Positions 47,161-56,532 of a stretch of 64,000 nucleotides of DNA are shown here, piece by piece. Within the stretch, counting starts at the first letter, position 1; every line of letters starts with the position of its first letter. This DNA is from Syntrophobacteraceae bacterium (lineage in GTDB: Bacteria > Desulfobacterota > Syntrophobacteria > Syntrophobacterales > Syntrophobacteraceae): contig JALOOX010000012.1 of assembly GCA_025454175.1 (NCBI GenBank), positions 1 through 64,000 on the forward strand, written 5' to 3'. Below the pieces are notes generated by a model. The model did no database searches, had not been told where the DNA came from, and was given only the letters and a program-made list of their open reading frames with translations. A program made the position numbers and the translations under genes.

Positions 47161-47727
47161 TCAAAACGTCTTGAGCAGGGGAAGCGCCGCCCTGAATTCA
47201 GGCGTCCCGGCACGGTTGAGAAGCTCGAAGACAATCATCTCCGTCGAACTGATGACGGCTCCAGCCTTTTCCATGCGTTTCAACCCGATTTCCCAGTTGA
47301 ATGGACTTCGCGAGGCCACGGCGTCGGCAGCCACGTGCACCGTGTAGCCCAGGCGGAGCCCGTGGGCGGCTGTGTGGAAAACGCACACGTGGGTCTCCAG
47401 ACCGGCAATGATCAGAGTGCGCCGGGCCGAAGCCATGAGCGCCCCGCCGATCTCCTCGTTTTCAAAACAGCTGAGCTCCAGCTTATTGAGAATCCGTGGC
47501 CGGGCCACCTTTCCGACAAGGTCCGGCAGCGCCCCGCCGAGCTTTTCCGCGTTGTGGACCGTGAATATGACCGGGATCTTCAGAATCTCCGCGATGTCCA
47601 GAAGAGCTGCCGCATTCTTTTTGAGCCTCGCCGCCTCGTCACAGGGATCCAACATCACCCCTTGGATGTCGACGAACAACATCAGGCACTCGTCGCGCTG
47701 GAGGAATTCCGCGTAAGGATTGGTCAT
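47161..47727 (-). CDS. Isochorismatase-family cysteine hydrolase
   Basis: 188 aa. The family hydrolyses amides or enol ethers with an Asp-Lys-Cys triad. Seen: CLMLFVDIQGVML (Asp), VARPRILNKLELSCF (Lys region), and IIAGLETHVCVFHTA, where Cys is the nucleophile. The size and the GLETHVCV motif resemble YcaC-like and nicotinamidase-related members; the substrate is unknown. GAAGGATC precedes the ATG at 47727; a longer frame runs through the hppA terminator and is rejected. Downstream of hppA on the same strand but separated by that terminator. Confidence 0.87.
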   Translation of the reverse strand: MTNPYAEFLQRDECLMLFVDIQGVMLDPCDEAARLKKNAAALLDIAEILKIPVIFTVHNAEKLGGALPDLVGKVARPRILNKLELSCFENEEIGGALMASARRTLIIAGLETHVCVFHTAAHGLRLGYTVHVAADAVASRSPFNWEIGLKRMEKAGAVISSTEMIVFELLNRAGTPEFRAALPLLKTF

Positions 47728-47746
47728 GGCTGATCCTTCATGGCAT

Positions 47747-47777
47747 AAAAAAAGGGCGGCGGGTCGCCCCGCCGCCC
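47747..47777 (-). terminator. Rho-independent terminator after hppA
   Basis: A perfect 10-bp stem (GGGCGGCGGG/CCCGCCGCCC) with a four-base loop, followed on the minus strand by seven T. Confidence 0.88.
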
Positions 47778-47801
47778 TCATTCACAGCTTGAAGCGCAAT
47801 A

Positions 47802-49847
47802 CTACTTGATCAACGGAACGATGAGCAGAGCCACGATGTTCACGACCTTGATCATCGGGTTGATGGCGGGACCGGCCGTATCCTTGTACGGATCGCCCAC
47901 GGTGTCGCCGGTGACGGCAGCCTTGTGAGCGTCGGAGCCCTTGCCGCCGAAAGCACCGTCTTCAATGTACTTCTTGGCATTGTCCCAGGCGCCGCCGCCG
48001 CTCGTCATGGCGATGGCCAGGAAGAGACCGGTGATGATGCTGCCGATGAGCACGCCGCCGAGAGCCTCCTTGCCAAGCAGGAAGCCGACCACAACAGGGG
48101 CCGCCACGGGGATCAGGGCCGGAAGCATCATCTGCTGAATGGCGCTCTTGGTCACGATATCAACGCACTTGCCGTACTCGGGACGAGCCGTGCCTTCCAT
48201 GATGCCGGGGATTTCGCGGAACTGACGGCGAACTTCCTCGACAACGCCGCCCGCAGCCTTGCCGACCGCTTCCATCAGGAGCGAGCCGAAATAGTAGGGC
48301 AGCAGGCCACCGATGAACAGACCCACGAGGACCTTCGGGTTGGACAGGTCGAAAGCGAGGGTTTCACCGAAGGAGCGGGAATACTCGGCGAAAAGCACCA
48401 GGGCGGCCAGACCGGCGGAGCCGATGGCATAGCCCTTGGTCACGGCCTTGGTGGTGTTGCCCACCGCATCCAGGGGATCGGTGATGTTGCGCACTTCCTC
48501 GGGCAGCTCGGCCATTTCGGCGATGCCACCGGCGTTGTCCGTGATGGGGCCGTACGAGTCAATGGCCACGACGATGCCCGTCATGGAAAGCATGGCCACG
48601 GCCGAGAGAGCGATGGCGAACAGACCGTTGCCGGCATTACCCGCGAAGCCACCGCCAAGGTAGTAGGCCGCCACAATGGCGCCGCAGATGACCAGGGCCG
48701 GAGCGCCCGTGGACTTCATGCTGACGGCCAGGCCGGCGATGACATTGGTGCCATGGCCCGTCTGGCTGGCCGCGGCGATGTGCTGAACCGGCTTGAAGCT
48801 CTTGGAGGTGAAATACTCGGTGATCATGACGATGAGACCCGTCAGGGCCAGACCGATGACCGCAATCAGGAAGACGCCCATGGACGAGAAGGCGGGCTCC
48901 ACACCGGGGAGCTTCAGGAACCAGTTGGAAGCGAAGTAGAAGGCAATGGCGGCCAGGATGCCGGCCACAGCCAGCCCCTTGTAGAGGGCGCCCATGATGT
49001 ACTCGTTCTTGCCGAGCTTAACGAAGTAGGTACCGATGATGGAGGCGATGATGGAGATGCCGCCGATCAGCAGAGGGAATTCCACCCAGAGGCTGTCTGC
49101 ATTAAAAACGGTTTTGGCCAGCAGCATGGCCGCAACGAGCGTAACGGTGTAGGTTTCGTAAAGGTCCGCGGCCATGCCGGCGCAGTCACCCACGTTGTCA
49201 CCCACGTTGTCGGCGATAACAGCGGCATTTCTCGGATCGTCCTCGGGAATACCGGCTTCCACCTTGCCCACCAGGTCGGCGCCGACGTCGGCGGCCTTGG
49301 TGTAGATACCGCCGGCGATACGAGCGAACACGCTCATGAGGGAGCAGCCGAAGCCCAGGCCCACCAGAGCATGGAAGGCATCATCAACAGGAGCAACGGC
49401 CCTGACGAAGGCATAGTAGCCGGCCACGCCCAGAAGACCCAAGCCAACCACCATGACGCCCGTGACCGAGCCGCCCTTGAAGGCGACGGACAATGCAGCC
49501 TGCAAACCGCTCTTGGCTGCCTCGGTGGTCCTCACGTTGGCCTTCACCGTAACCATCATGCCGATGTAGCCGGCCAGCGCCGAGCCAAACGTGCCCAGCA
49601 CGAAGCCGATGGCCGTCCATTTGCCGAGGTAGACCAATGCACCGGCGAGGACAACGCACACGATGGCAACGGTTTTGTACTCACGATTCAGGAATGCGGT
49701 GGCGCCTTCGCGAATGGCCTCGGAAATCTCCTGCATCCTCTCGGAGCCTGCAGGTTGCTTGGATACCCATGCTGCGGTGACCAGGGCATAGGCAACACCC
49801 AATCCACCACATCCAAGGGCAAACATAATGATTTGACTCAGTTTCAT
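47802..49847 (-). CDS. hppA: K+-independent membrane proton-pumping pyrophosphatase
   Basis: 681 aa, about 16 membrane helices. Hydrolyses pyrophosphate and pumps H+ (energy saving in syntrophs and sulfate reducers). Pyrophosphate/Mg2+ motifs: [55 protein letters not shown] and, at the end, [19 protein letters not shown]. The segment [10 protein letters not shown] has Lys and Thr at the two diagnostic positions, which marks the K+-independent H+-pumping subfamily. AAGGAGGA stands five bases before the ATG. Own terminator downstream. Confidence 0.97.
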   Translation of the reverse strand: MKLSQIIMFALGCGGLGVAYALVTAAWVSKQPAGSERMQEISEAIREGATAFLNREYKTVAIVCVVLAGALVYLGKWTAIGFVLGTFGSALAGYIGMMVTVKANVRTTEAAKSGLQAALSVAFKGGSVTGVMVVGLGLLGVAGYYAFVRAVAPVDDAFHALVGLGFGCSLMSVFARIAGGIYTKAADVGADLVGKVEAGIPEDDPRNAAVIADNVGDNVGDCAGMAADLYETYTVTLVAAMLLAKTVFNADSLWVEFPLLIGGISIIASIIGTYFVKLGKNEYIMGALYKGLAVAGILAAIAFYFASNWFLKLPGVEPAFSSMGVFLIAVIGLALTGLIVMITEYFTSKSFKPVQHIAAASQTGHGTNVIAGLAVSMKSTGAPALVICGAIVAAYYLGGGFAGNAGNGLFAIALSAVAMLSMTGIVVAIDSYGPITDNAGGIAEMAELPEEVRNITDPLDAVGNTTKAVTKGYAIGSAGLAALVLFAEYSRSFGETLAFDLSNPKVLVGLFIGGLLPYYFGSLLMEAVGKAAGGVVEEVRRQFREIPGIMEGTARPEYGKCVDIVTKSAIQQMMLPALIPVAAPVVVGFLLGKEALGGVLIGSIITGLFLAIAMTSGGGAWDNAKKYIEDGAFGGKGSDAHKAAVTGDTVGDPYKDTAGPAINPMIKVVNIVALLIVPLIK

Positions 49848-50369
49848 CTAATCCTCCTTGGTGTCATTAAGCCTCTTGTCTCTTCCAACGAACCCGGGGG
49901 GCTGGAAACCCCCTCCATCCCGAAAAAACGTCTTGTCCCCCTCACCTCCTCTGACACAATGTACAATCAATCACAACGCCTGATCCCAGGAAAACTCCCC
50001 AAACAGCAGTAAGCAGTGGTCGCGTGCAGGCACGCGCATGAACCCACAATCGAGACGCGGCAACGAAACCAGGCGGATTCACCCCGGTGGGGGTGCGACT
50101 TTCGTGGCTATCCCGGCCCTCTGCAGTGCCGACAGTCTCACTCCGTCCTCCGCCGAAGCCTTCCGCAAGCCACGGCAACGCGTTGAAATAGATACTTTTT
50201 TCACATGCATCGCAAAGCTACTGTAGCATGCACTCTTTGTCAAGCACAAAACAGCACAAAACGGGGTTCCGGAATACGCCCCGCTAGCCCGCCAAGATGG
50301 AGCCCGCATTGTCCTTTGGGACGGGGAGCGCCTCAGGCGGCCGGCGACCGAACCCGAGGCTGCGCTCCC
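49848..50369. other. Gene-free gap between hppA and the GTPase gene
   Basis: 522 bp. It should hold the hppA promoter (hppA is transcribed away to the left), but no clean -35/-10 pair stands out. A GGGGG/CCCCC hairpin is at about 49898-49916. The strong ribosome site of hppA is at its left end. No gene or tRNA recognised. Confidence 0.5.
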
Positions 50370-52211
50370 TCACACCGCCACCCTCCCGCGAATCCGATGG
50401 AGCTCACCCTGAATCCCCCCGAGTTTTTCGATTTCCTCCACGAGGACCGCCTGGCGCTCGGCGACCTCTTTCTCACTCATGGCCCGCTTCTCCAATCCGC
50501 GCTCAACGGCTCCGACAATCCCGTCCATGGCCACATCGATCTGAACCATCATCTCGCGGCCAAACGCCTGTTTTGCCCTCTGGAGCCGATCCAGAAAGTG
50601 ATGGCGGACCTGGCCGCTTTGCATATCGATGGTCCGCAGCATCTTCGCCTTCCTGGAATCGAAAATCCTCTTGCGGGCCCAGCGAAACAGCGTCTCGCGA
50701 AGCTTCTGGAAACGCTGCATCACCAGGCCTGGAACGACCTGGGTCAGCGAGGTTATGAGCATTTCCAGCCCAACGGGCTCCTCCTGCAGTCGAAAGGTCA
50801 GGCTGTACCGCCCCTTCCATTGCCTGGTGCCGGCAGCACCATGGTACTCTATGTCAAAAAGATCCGAAGAAAACGCCTGGAGGGATTCGACGATTTCCGT
50901 CACCCGGAGAGCCAGTTCTTCACATGCCTTCTCGAGCAGATGCGTCAGATGCTCTTCCAGCTGAGCCACCCATTGCCGAAAGGCCTGCTCCACCTCCTGA
51001 ACCACGAAGTCCGAGAGCGAGGCATCGAGCGCCTTCAGGTCAAACTCCCGCTTTTCCTCGTAAAATGCGTCGAATCGCCCGTCCATCTCGCTGAGAAACT
51101 GGTCCTTGAACGCCTTCAGCCGGGGGTCCAGTCCTTCAGCAATGATCTTCTGAATCTCCCCCTCCAGGAGAATGTCCAGGCGCTCCTTTTGCTGAATCAT
51201 CTCACGCTTTTTGGCTTCGAAAACGGCAATCCTGGCGTTGAGCTCCTCGAGCGGCATGGCAGCGGACTTCAGCTCAAGCTCCTTTTCCAGCCGCATCTGC
51301 GAGGTGATTCTCATGAGATGACCGGTGGCGGACAGCAGGAGGGCCTTCCCCTTCTCGTGGGTGAGAAACCCCTCGAGGACCTCGGTGAATTCGGGCAGCC
51401 TGCTCGCCGCGAGCTTTTCATCCGATTTCTCAAGCTTCGCCTCGAGGGCTTTCTTGGCGGAGACCGGGTAAACCCGGACCTCGGCATCAAGGGCCTCCCT
51501 CAGAACACCAGCAGCGAAATCCAGGGATTCCAGCACCTCCGGCTCGGAAAGATAATCTATCTTGTTCAAGAGGAAGAAGAGCTTTCCCGAGAATTGCCTC
51601 ACGTCCTTCAGGAAGTCGAGCTCCGCCTGGCTGGCCGGCTGCTCCACCGAGAGCAGGAACAGCGCCGCGTCGGCCCGGGGCAGATACTGGTAGGCCACGT
51701 CGGTGTTGTGGCGGTAAACCGACCCGACTCCCGGAGTGTCGATGAGTCGTACTCCGTCCTTGAGGTAAGGAGAGGGGTATGTGATGAGGACCTCGCGGAC
51801 CCTCTTCACGTTTCGAGGATTTCCACTTTCGGTCACGAAGTCTCCCAGTCGCTCACGATGGACGGATTCCACCCGTCCATCGAGGTATTTGACTTCCACC
51901 TTCAGCTCTTCCCCGTACGTGAGAACGGTCACCATGGAGGTAAGCGGAATCACCGCCATGGGCAGGAGGTCGGACCCAAGCAGCGCATTGAGAAGGCAGG
52001 TCTTTCCCCGCTTGAACTGACCAACCACCAGGAGATGGAAGATGTCGCTTTTCAACCTGGCCTCGAGGTCCGACAGCGCGGAATCCTTCAGCCGTCCCAA
52101 GGGTCGGATGAGCTCGATTTGCGCCAGCGCGGAATCCTTCAGCCGGGCGTACTCGTGGAACTGCATGGCTTCAGACCGCTGGGTGGCGGCATAAAGGCTG
52201 GATTGGTCCAT
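50370..52211 (-). CDS. Dynamin-like GTPase (bacterial dynamin family)
   Basis: 613 aa. GTPase motifs: G1 GQFKRGKT (64-71), G3 DTPGVGS (158-164), G4 NKIDY (216-220). The middle and C-terminal halves are long helices with coiled-coil character (EELNARIAVFEAKKREMIQQ, LEKACEELALRVTEIVES), as expected for the stalk of dynamin-like proteins acting on membranes. No transmembrane helix is evident, so any membrane contact would be peripheral. The ATG at 52211 is chosen with AGGAG about ten bases upstream; the longer frame starts with Arg-rich residues and is less likely. No partner gene adjacent. Confidence 0.83.
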   Translation of the reverse strand: MDQSSLYAATQRSEAMQFHEYARLKDSALAQIELIRPLGRLKDSALSDLEARLKSDIFHLLVVGQFKRGKTCLLNALLGSDLLPMAVIPLTSMVTVLTYGEELKVEVKYLDGRVESVHRERLGDFVTESGNPRNVKRVREVLITYPSPYLKDGVRLIDTPGVGSVYRHNTDVAYQYLPRADAALFLLSVEQPASQAELDFLKDVRQFSGKLFFLLNKIDYLSEPEVLESLDFAAGVLREALDAEVRVYPVSAKKALEAKLEKSDEKLAASRLPEFTEVLEGFLTHEKGKALLLSATGHLMRITSQMRLEKELELKSAAMPLEELNARIAVFEAKKREMIQQKERLDILLEGEIQKIIAEGLDPRLKAFKDQFLSEMDGRFDAFYEEKREFDLKALDASLSDFVVQEVEQAFRQWVAQLEEHLTHLLEKACEELALRVTEIVESLQAFSSDLFDIEYHGAAGTRQWKGRYSLTFRLQEEPVGLEMLITSLTQVVPGLVMQRFQKLRETLFRWARKRIFDSRKAKMLRTIDMQSGQVRHHFLDRLQRAKQAFGREMMVQIDVAMDGIVGAVERGLEKRAMSEKEVAERQAVLVEEIEKLGGIQGELHRIRGRVAV

Positions 52212-52615
52212 GGCAGCATTACTCCTCGTGCAACGGCGAGCCCGAGAACCCGCGGCTCGAAGCTCGCATACCATTCGACGTGCAGTCCGCCGGTCATGAC
52301 TTCCACAAAAAAACTCCCGCCAAAAGACCTTTCAGCAGGAGCCGCATGATCATTCCACTGATCGTTGGAGCTTTTACCATGGCTTGCAAATCGTCGCAAG
52401 TTTTCGTAACATTCACACATCCAGTCAGTGCGGCGAGCATCGAGCGGCTTCTGGAGGCGGGCCATTTCCCACTGAACATGATGGGCAGCCGCCAGGGAAG
52501 ATCCCGATACCCCTCCAGGCCACCCTAAACCATGAACAGCGATTTCAACCAGGAGCCAGGAACCAGAAACTTTTCGCAGCAGTTCTTTTCGCGACTGAAA
52601 CCTCATTTTCTCATC
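52212..52615. other. Gap between divergent GTPase and transglycosylase genes
   Basis: 404 bp. A short plus-strand frame (52280-52528, about 82 codons) has no recognised product and is not annotated. A heptamer tract (52549-52573, CCAGGAGCCAGGAACCAGAA) lies just before the transglycosylase start. Promoters for both genes must lie here but none is clear. Confidence 0.45.
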
Positions 52616-53533
52616 ATGAAAGTCTCGACTCCCATGTTTAAGTCATTTGAAATTCCGGCCAAATCCTGCATCACCATTATCACGTCCTTCGTCCTCATGC
52701 TCGCCCTTCTGACCGGCTCCACGGGCCATGCCGCCACGCCGCGGCGCGACCCTTACGCCGAGCTCAAGAAACGACTCCAGGACGACGGCTTTTCCGCAGC
52801 TCAAATCAACAGCCTTTTCGAGCCCCCTCCGCCCCTGCAGTACCGACTCATCTCCAAAACCCTCGCGATCAAGGAAAGCCGCCTGGATTACGACCAGTTT
52901 CTCACCCCCTCCTCCCTTGCCATCGCCCGGAGGAATCTCGTCAGTTTCGCGTCGACCTTCGACCGGGCTGAACGCCTGTATGGAGTGGACCGCTCGGTCA
53001 TCGCGGCCATCATCCTGGTCGAAACCAGGTTCGGGGGCTATACCGGAGGGACGCCGACCCTGGCGATCCTGGCATCCTACGCCGTCATGAACCAGCCGCA
53101 TCACCAGGAGAGGATCTGGGCATTGCTCTCGCCAAGGGATCGGAAACGCTGGGGGCGGGAAGCCTTCGAGAAGAGACTCCTGCAGCGCTCGCAATGGGCA
53201 TACCCGGAAGTCTGTGCTTTGTTGAGATTGTCCGAGACACGGGGACTCAGAGCAATGAGTCTTCAGGGATCGGTCATGGGGGCGTTCGGATGGCCCCAGT
53301 TTCTCCCCTCCAGCCTGCTGCGGTGGGGTGCGGACGGCAATGGGGACGGCGCGGTGGATCTGGATCAACCCGAGGATGCGATCTTCAGCGCTGCAAGCTA
53401 TCTGCAGGCTCACGGCTGGAACGATTCCGGAAGCCGATCGGAGAAGGAAGCCGTCATCTTCCGCTACAACAAGAGCACGCCCTATGTCCGAACCGTGCTG
53501 GCCATTGCGGACCGGCTGAGCTCGCGAGAATGA
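52616..53533 (+). CDS. MltB-type lytic murein transglycosylase
   Basis: 305 aa with an N-terminal hydrophobic signal (SCITIITSFVLMLALLTGSTGHA). Cleaves peptidoglycan glycan strands with formation of anhydromuramic acid. The family signatures are clear: catalytic Glu in AAIILVETRFGGY, SLQGSVMGAFGWPQFLPSSL, DGNGDGAVDLDQPEDAIFSA and AASYLQAHGW. A start at 52634 is also possible; no ribosome site is convincing, and the frame further upstream runs through a heptamer tract. Monofunctional, no peptidoglycan-binding domain. Confidence 0.9.
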   Translation: MKVSTPMFKSFEIPAKSCITIITSFVLMLALLTGSTGHAATPRRDPYAELKKRLQDDGFSAAQINSLFEPPPPLQYRLISKTLAIKESRLDYDQFLTPSSLAIARRNLVSFASTFDRAERLYGVDRSVIAAIILVETRFGGYTGGTPTLAILASYAVMNQPHHQERIWALLSPRDRKRWGREAFEKRLLQRSQWAYPEVCALLRLSETRGLRAMSLQGSVMGAFGWPQFLPSSLLRWGADGNGDGAVDLDQPEDAIFSAASYLQAHGWNDSGSRSEKEAVIFRYNKSTPYVRTVLAIADRLSSRE

Positions 53534-53538
53534 CCCTT

Positions 53539-53571
53539 GACTGGAGGCGCCGTTTCATGCCGCCTCCAGTC
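53539..53571. terminator. Hairpin between converging genes (mltB-like and coaD)
   Basis: GACTGGAGGCG and CGCCTCCAGTC pair perfectly (11 bp) across an 11-base loop. No long T tract on either side, but its position between two stops suits a bidirectional terminator. Confidence 0.6.
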
Positions 53572-53592
53572 TTCAACGAAGCCCCCATGAAA

Positions 53593-54114
53593 TCAAAGGG
53601 AATTCGGATGCTTGGATGTGGCGCTCGGCCCCAGGCGCTCGACCAGGGCTTTTTCCACAGGCACGGGCACCAGCCCCGTCACGCAGCCTCCCGATGACAC
53701 CACTTCCTTGATGATCCTGGAGCTGATGTAAATCCACCGCATGCCGGTCATCAGATATAATGTTTCAATTTCATTGCTCAGCTTTCGGTTCATGAGGGCC
53801 ATCTGGAACTCGTATTCGAAGTCGCTGATGGCTCGAAGGCCCCTGAGAATGGCGTTGGCCTTAACCTTCTTCACGTATTCCACGAGCAGCCCCTCAAAAG
53901 CATCCACCCTCATCCTCCCGCGCAGCGGGTGATCCTCCAGGGAGAGCCGAATGAGCTCCAACCGCTCCTCAATGGCGAATACGGGCTGCTTGGCCGGGTT
54001 CGTGGCTATGGCGATAACGATCTGGTCGAAGATCTTCAGCCCGCGCTCCAGGAGATCCAGATGTCCATTGGTGATCGGGTCGAAGGAACCCGGATAAACG
54101 GCCAGCTTGTCCAT
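53593..54114 (-). CDS. coaD: Phosphopantetheine adenylyltransferase
   Basis: 173 aa. Transfers AMP to 4'-phosphopantetheine in coenzyme A synthesis. Nucleotidyltransferase motifs: VYPGSFDPITNGHLDL at the N-terminus and WIYISSRIIKEV near the end, with RGLRAISDFEYEFQMA between. AAGGATGG stands seven bases before the ATG. It follows rsmD on the same strand (33-bp gap), the common rsmD-coaD pair. Confidence 0.97.
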   Translation of the reverse strand: MDKLAVYPGSFDPITNGHLDLLERGLKIFDQIVIAIATNPAKQPVFAIEERLELIRLSLEDHPLRGRMRVDAFEGLLVEYVKKVKANAILRGLRAISDFEYEFQMALMNRKLSNEIETLYLMTGMRWIYISSRIIKEVVSSGGCVTGLVPVPVEKALVERLGPSATSKHPNSL

Positions 54115-54147
54115 GAACCATCCTTTCCAATCCTCGCCGGATCGAAT

Positions 54148-54711
54148 CTAGACGTGGGTGTGTGAAGTCTCTCTCGAATAGAAGCTGATGGCGGTGTCTC
54201 CATAAAACCTTCTGTCGACCCGGCGCCATTCGACGGAAGATTCCGGAGCAAGCTCCTTCGCGGGATGTTCAGCAATGAGCAGTGCGTTGGAATTGGCCAG
54301 CGCCCCAAGGTGCGGCATGACGATCTCGATGAGGCCCCTCCCGTAAGGCGGATCCATGAAAAGCAGGTCGAAACGTGATTTGCGCTCGGCCAGCCGTCTG
54401 ACCACCTGGATCACGCCTCCCTGAAGGACTTCCACCTGCTCCGCCACGCCAAGACGCTGTATGTTGGCCCGGATGATCCTCACGGCCTCCGCGCTCTGGT
54501 CCACAAATACGGCCTCCACAGCTCCCCGGCTCAGGGCCTCCAGGCCAAGTGCTCCCGTGCCCGCAAAGAGATCGAGGACCCTGGAGGCCGGGACCCTGGA
54601 GGCAATGATGCTGAAAAGCGCCTCACGGACCCGGTCGGCAGTGGGTCGAATCCTCCGGCTCTTCGGGGCGTCCAGCTTCAGGCCCCTGAACCTCCCTGCA
54701 ACAATGCGCAT
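54148..54711 (-). CDS. rsmD: 16S rRNA (guanine966-N2)-methyltransferase
   Basis: 187 aa. Methylates G966 of 16S rRNA using SAM. Motifs: RIVAGRFRGLKL opening, RPTADRVREALFSII, SAM-binding LDLFAGTGALGLEALSRGA, and catalytic DPPYGRG. The start lies three bases after the asd stop (TGAAGTATG), so translation is probably coupled. Order asd-rsmD-coaD. Confidence 0.96.
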   Translation of the reverse strand: MRIVAGRFRGLKLDAPKSRRIRPTADRVREALFSIIASRVPASRVLDLFAGTGALGLEALSRGAVEAVFVDQSAEAVRIIRANIQRLGVAEQVEVLQGGVIQVVRRLAERKSRFDLLFMDPPYGRGLIEIVMPHLGALANSNALLIAEHPAKELAPESSVEWRRVDRRFYGDTAISFYSRETSHTHV

Positions 54712-54714
54712 ACT

Positions 54715-55734
54715 TCAGATCATATTTCGAGCCAGAAGCAGCTCCGCGATCTGAACCGCATTGGTGGCTGCGCCCTTGCGGATATTGTCCGCCACCACCC
54801 ACATGGCCAGCCCGTTTTCGACAGACGGATCCTGGCGGATGCGCCCCACAAAGGTCTCGTCCCTGCCGGCGGCATGAATGGGAAGCGGATACCCCGCCCG
54901 GGCCGGATCATCCACAACCACCACTCCTTCCGCTCTCCCCAGCAGATCCCTGACCTCGGCTACGGAGATGGGCCGCCGGGTCTCGATGTTCACGGATTCC
55001 GAATGCCCGAAGTACACGGGGATCCGCACGGTGGTGGCGCAGACGGCAATGTCCGGATCATTGAAGATCTTCCGGGTCTCATTGACCATCTTCATCTCTT
55101 CCTCGGTAAAACCATTGTCGAGGAAAGCACCGATGTGGGGGAAGCAGTTGAAGGCGATCTGGTGCGGATAAATTTCCCGGGTAATGGGCCTGCCTTCGGA
55201 CAGCTGAGCCACCTGCTGCCTCAACTCCTCGATGGCGCGCTTTCCGGTTCCCGAGACTGCCTGGAAGGTCGTCACCACGATGCGCCGGATGCCGACGGCA
55301 TCGAAAATGGGCTTGAGGGCCACCACCATTTGGATGGTCGAGCAGTTGGGATTCGCAATGATGCCGGGCCGCGGGATCACGGCCTCCGGATTCACTTCGG
55401 GCACGATCAGCGGGACCTTGGGATCCATTCTGAATGCACTGGAATTATCAATGACGATGCATCCGGATTCCGCGGCGACAGGCCCGAACTTCCTGCTCAC
55501 GGACCCACCCGCCGAAAAGAGCGCCACCTCGATATCCTTGAAGGAATCCTCGCGCAGCTCCTCGACCGCTATGGAGCCCCCCTTAAACTTCAAAGTCCTT
55601 CCCACCGACCTCGCCGAGGCCAGCAGCTTGAGCTCCGCCACGGGAAAAGCACGCTCCTCAAGGACCTGAACCATGAGATTGCCCACGGCACCGGTCGCTC
55701 CCACCACCGCCACTCGAAAAGACTTGTCTCCCAT
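54715..55734 (-). CDS. asd: Aspartate-semialdehyde dehydrogenase
   Basis: 339 aa. Reduces aspartyl phosphate to the semialdehyde with NADPH, for lysine/diaminopimelate, threonine and methionine. Seen: VVGATGAVGNLMVQVLEER (nucleotide binding), the catalytic Cys in NPNCSTIQMV, and SGTGKRAIEEL. GGIIANPNCS-type context and length fit the bacterial enzyme. First of the asd-rsmD-coaD run. Confidence 0.97.
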   Translation of the reverse strand: MGDKSFRVAVVGATGAVGNLMVQVLEERAFPVAELKLLASARSVGRTLKFKGGSIAVEELREDSFKDIEVALFSAGGSVSRKFGPVAAESGCIVIDNSSAFRMDPKVPLIVPEVNPEAVIPRPGIIANPNCSTIQMVVALKPIFDAVGIRRIVVTTFQAVSGTGKRAIEELRQQVAQLSEGRPITREIYPHQIAFNCFPHIGAFLDNGFTEEEMKMVNETRKIFNDPDIAVCATTVRIPVYFGHSESVNIETRRPISVAEVRDLLGRAEGVVVVDDPARAGYPLPIHAAGRDETFVGRIRQDPSVENGLAMWVVADNIRKGAATNAVQIAELLLARNMI

Positions 55735-56033
55735 CTCAAAATTCCCCTGTCGATGTCCTGCGCAACGAACTCCGCCCCTGTCGATCTCCCAAGGCCCGCA
55801 ACTGAAACAGTGGGGGACTATGTCACTTGTTTCAACGCTTGAAAAGGATTATTTCACCGGCGCCGTTGCAGAGACAGGCACCCTCGCCATCCTTCGAACC
55901 GGTCAAGCTGCGGGAGAGATATAGTAGCAATCTGATATCCAATTGAGCGAGATTTCTCACTATCATTATAAATGACAGTTCTCGTACAAGCTCCGAGGCA
56001 AAAGCATCCCCGTCTTCGACCGCTCCCCCCGGC
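55735..56033. other. Gap with an inverted repeat between asd and the YjbQ-like gene
   Basis: 299 bp. TGAAACAGTG ... CACTTGTTTCA (55803-55834) is an imperfect inverted repeat (10 pairs, one bulged base), which may be an operator or leader hairpin for asd. No gene is recognisable. Confidence 0.4.
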
Positions 56034-56462
56034 TCAGGAGCTTGCCCACTCCGACCTGGCCGACGGGTCACTGAGGATCTTGATACGGATCTTGCGCGTC
56101 CGAGGCCCGTCGAACTCGCAAAGAAAGATGCGCTCCCAGGTTCCCAGAATCAGTCGTCCGTTTTCGATGATGATGTGGACGCTGCCCCCCACGAGGATCG
56201 CCTTGATGTGGGCCGCTGCATTCCCCTCGGAATGGCGGTAGCTGCTCTTCCATGGAATCAGGCGTTCAAGGGTGCTCAGGAAATCCTCCATGACGGCGGG
56301 GTCAGCCCCTTCATTGACGGTGATGCCCGCGGTGGTGTGGGGAATGTACACCACGCAAACGCCGCTCTTGACGCCGCTTTCCTGGATTTTCCTGGCCACA
56401 AGGTCCGTCACGTCGACCATGACGGCATGATCCGGCGTATTCACCTGCACCATTTCCAGCAT
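56034..56462 (-). CDS. YjbQ/UPF0047 family protein
   Basis: 142 aa. A small conserved family with a thiamine-phosphate-synthase-like side activity reported for YjbQ; the physiological role is unclear. Signatures: VVYIPHTTAGITVNEGADP, SYRHSEGNAAAHIKAILVG (His cluster, likely metal site), and LGTWERIFLCEFDGPR. The ATG at 56462 with GGGGAGGGGG upstream is chosen over a longer frame. Confidence 0.93.
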   Translation of the reverse strand: MLEMVQVNTPDHAVMVDVTDLVARKIQESGVKSGVCVVYIPHTTAGITVNEGADPAVMEDFLSTLERLIPWKSSYRHSEGNAAAHIKAILVGGSVHIIIENGRLILGTWERIFLCEFDGPRTRKIRIKILSDPSARSEWASS

Positions 56463-56532
56463 TCGATCCCCCTCCCCCAGGCGGAAACAAAGGAAAACAA
56501 CCTCCGTGCTCAAGCCCGCGACACGCCCGGCT

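Noticed and set aside
52280-52528. 82-codon frame upstream of the transglycosylase
   Set aside because: No family, no ribosome site, and no conserved motif; left as gap.
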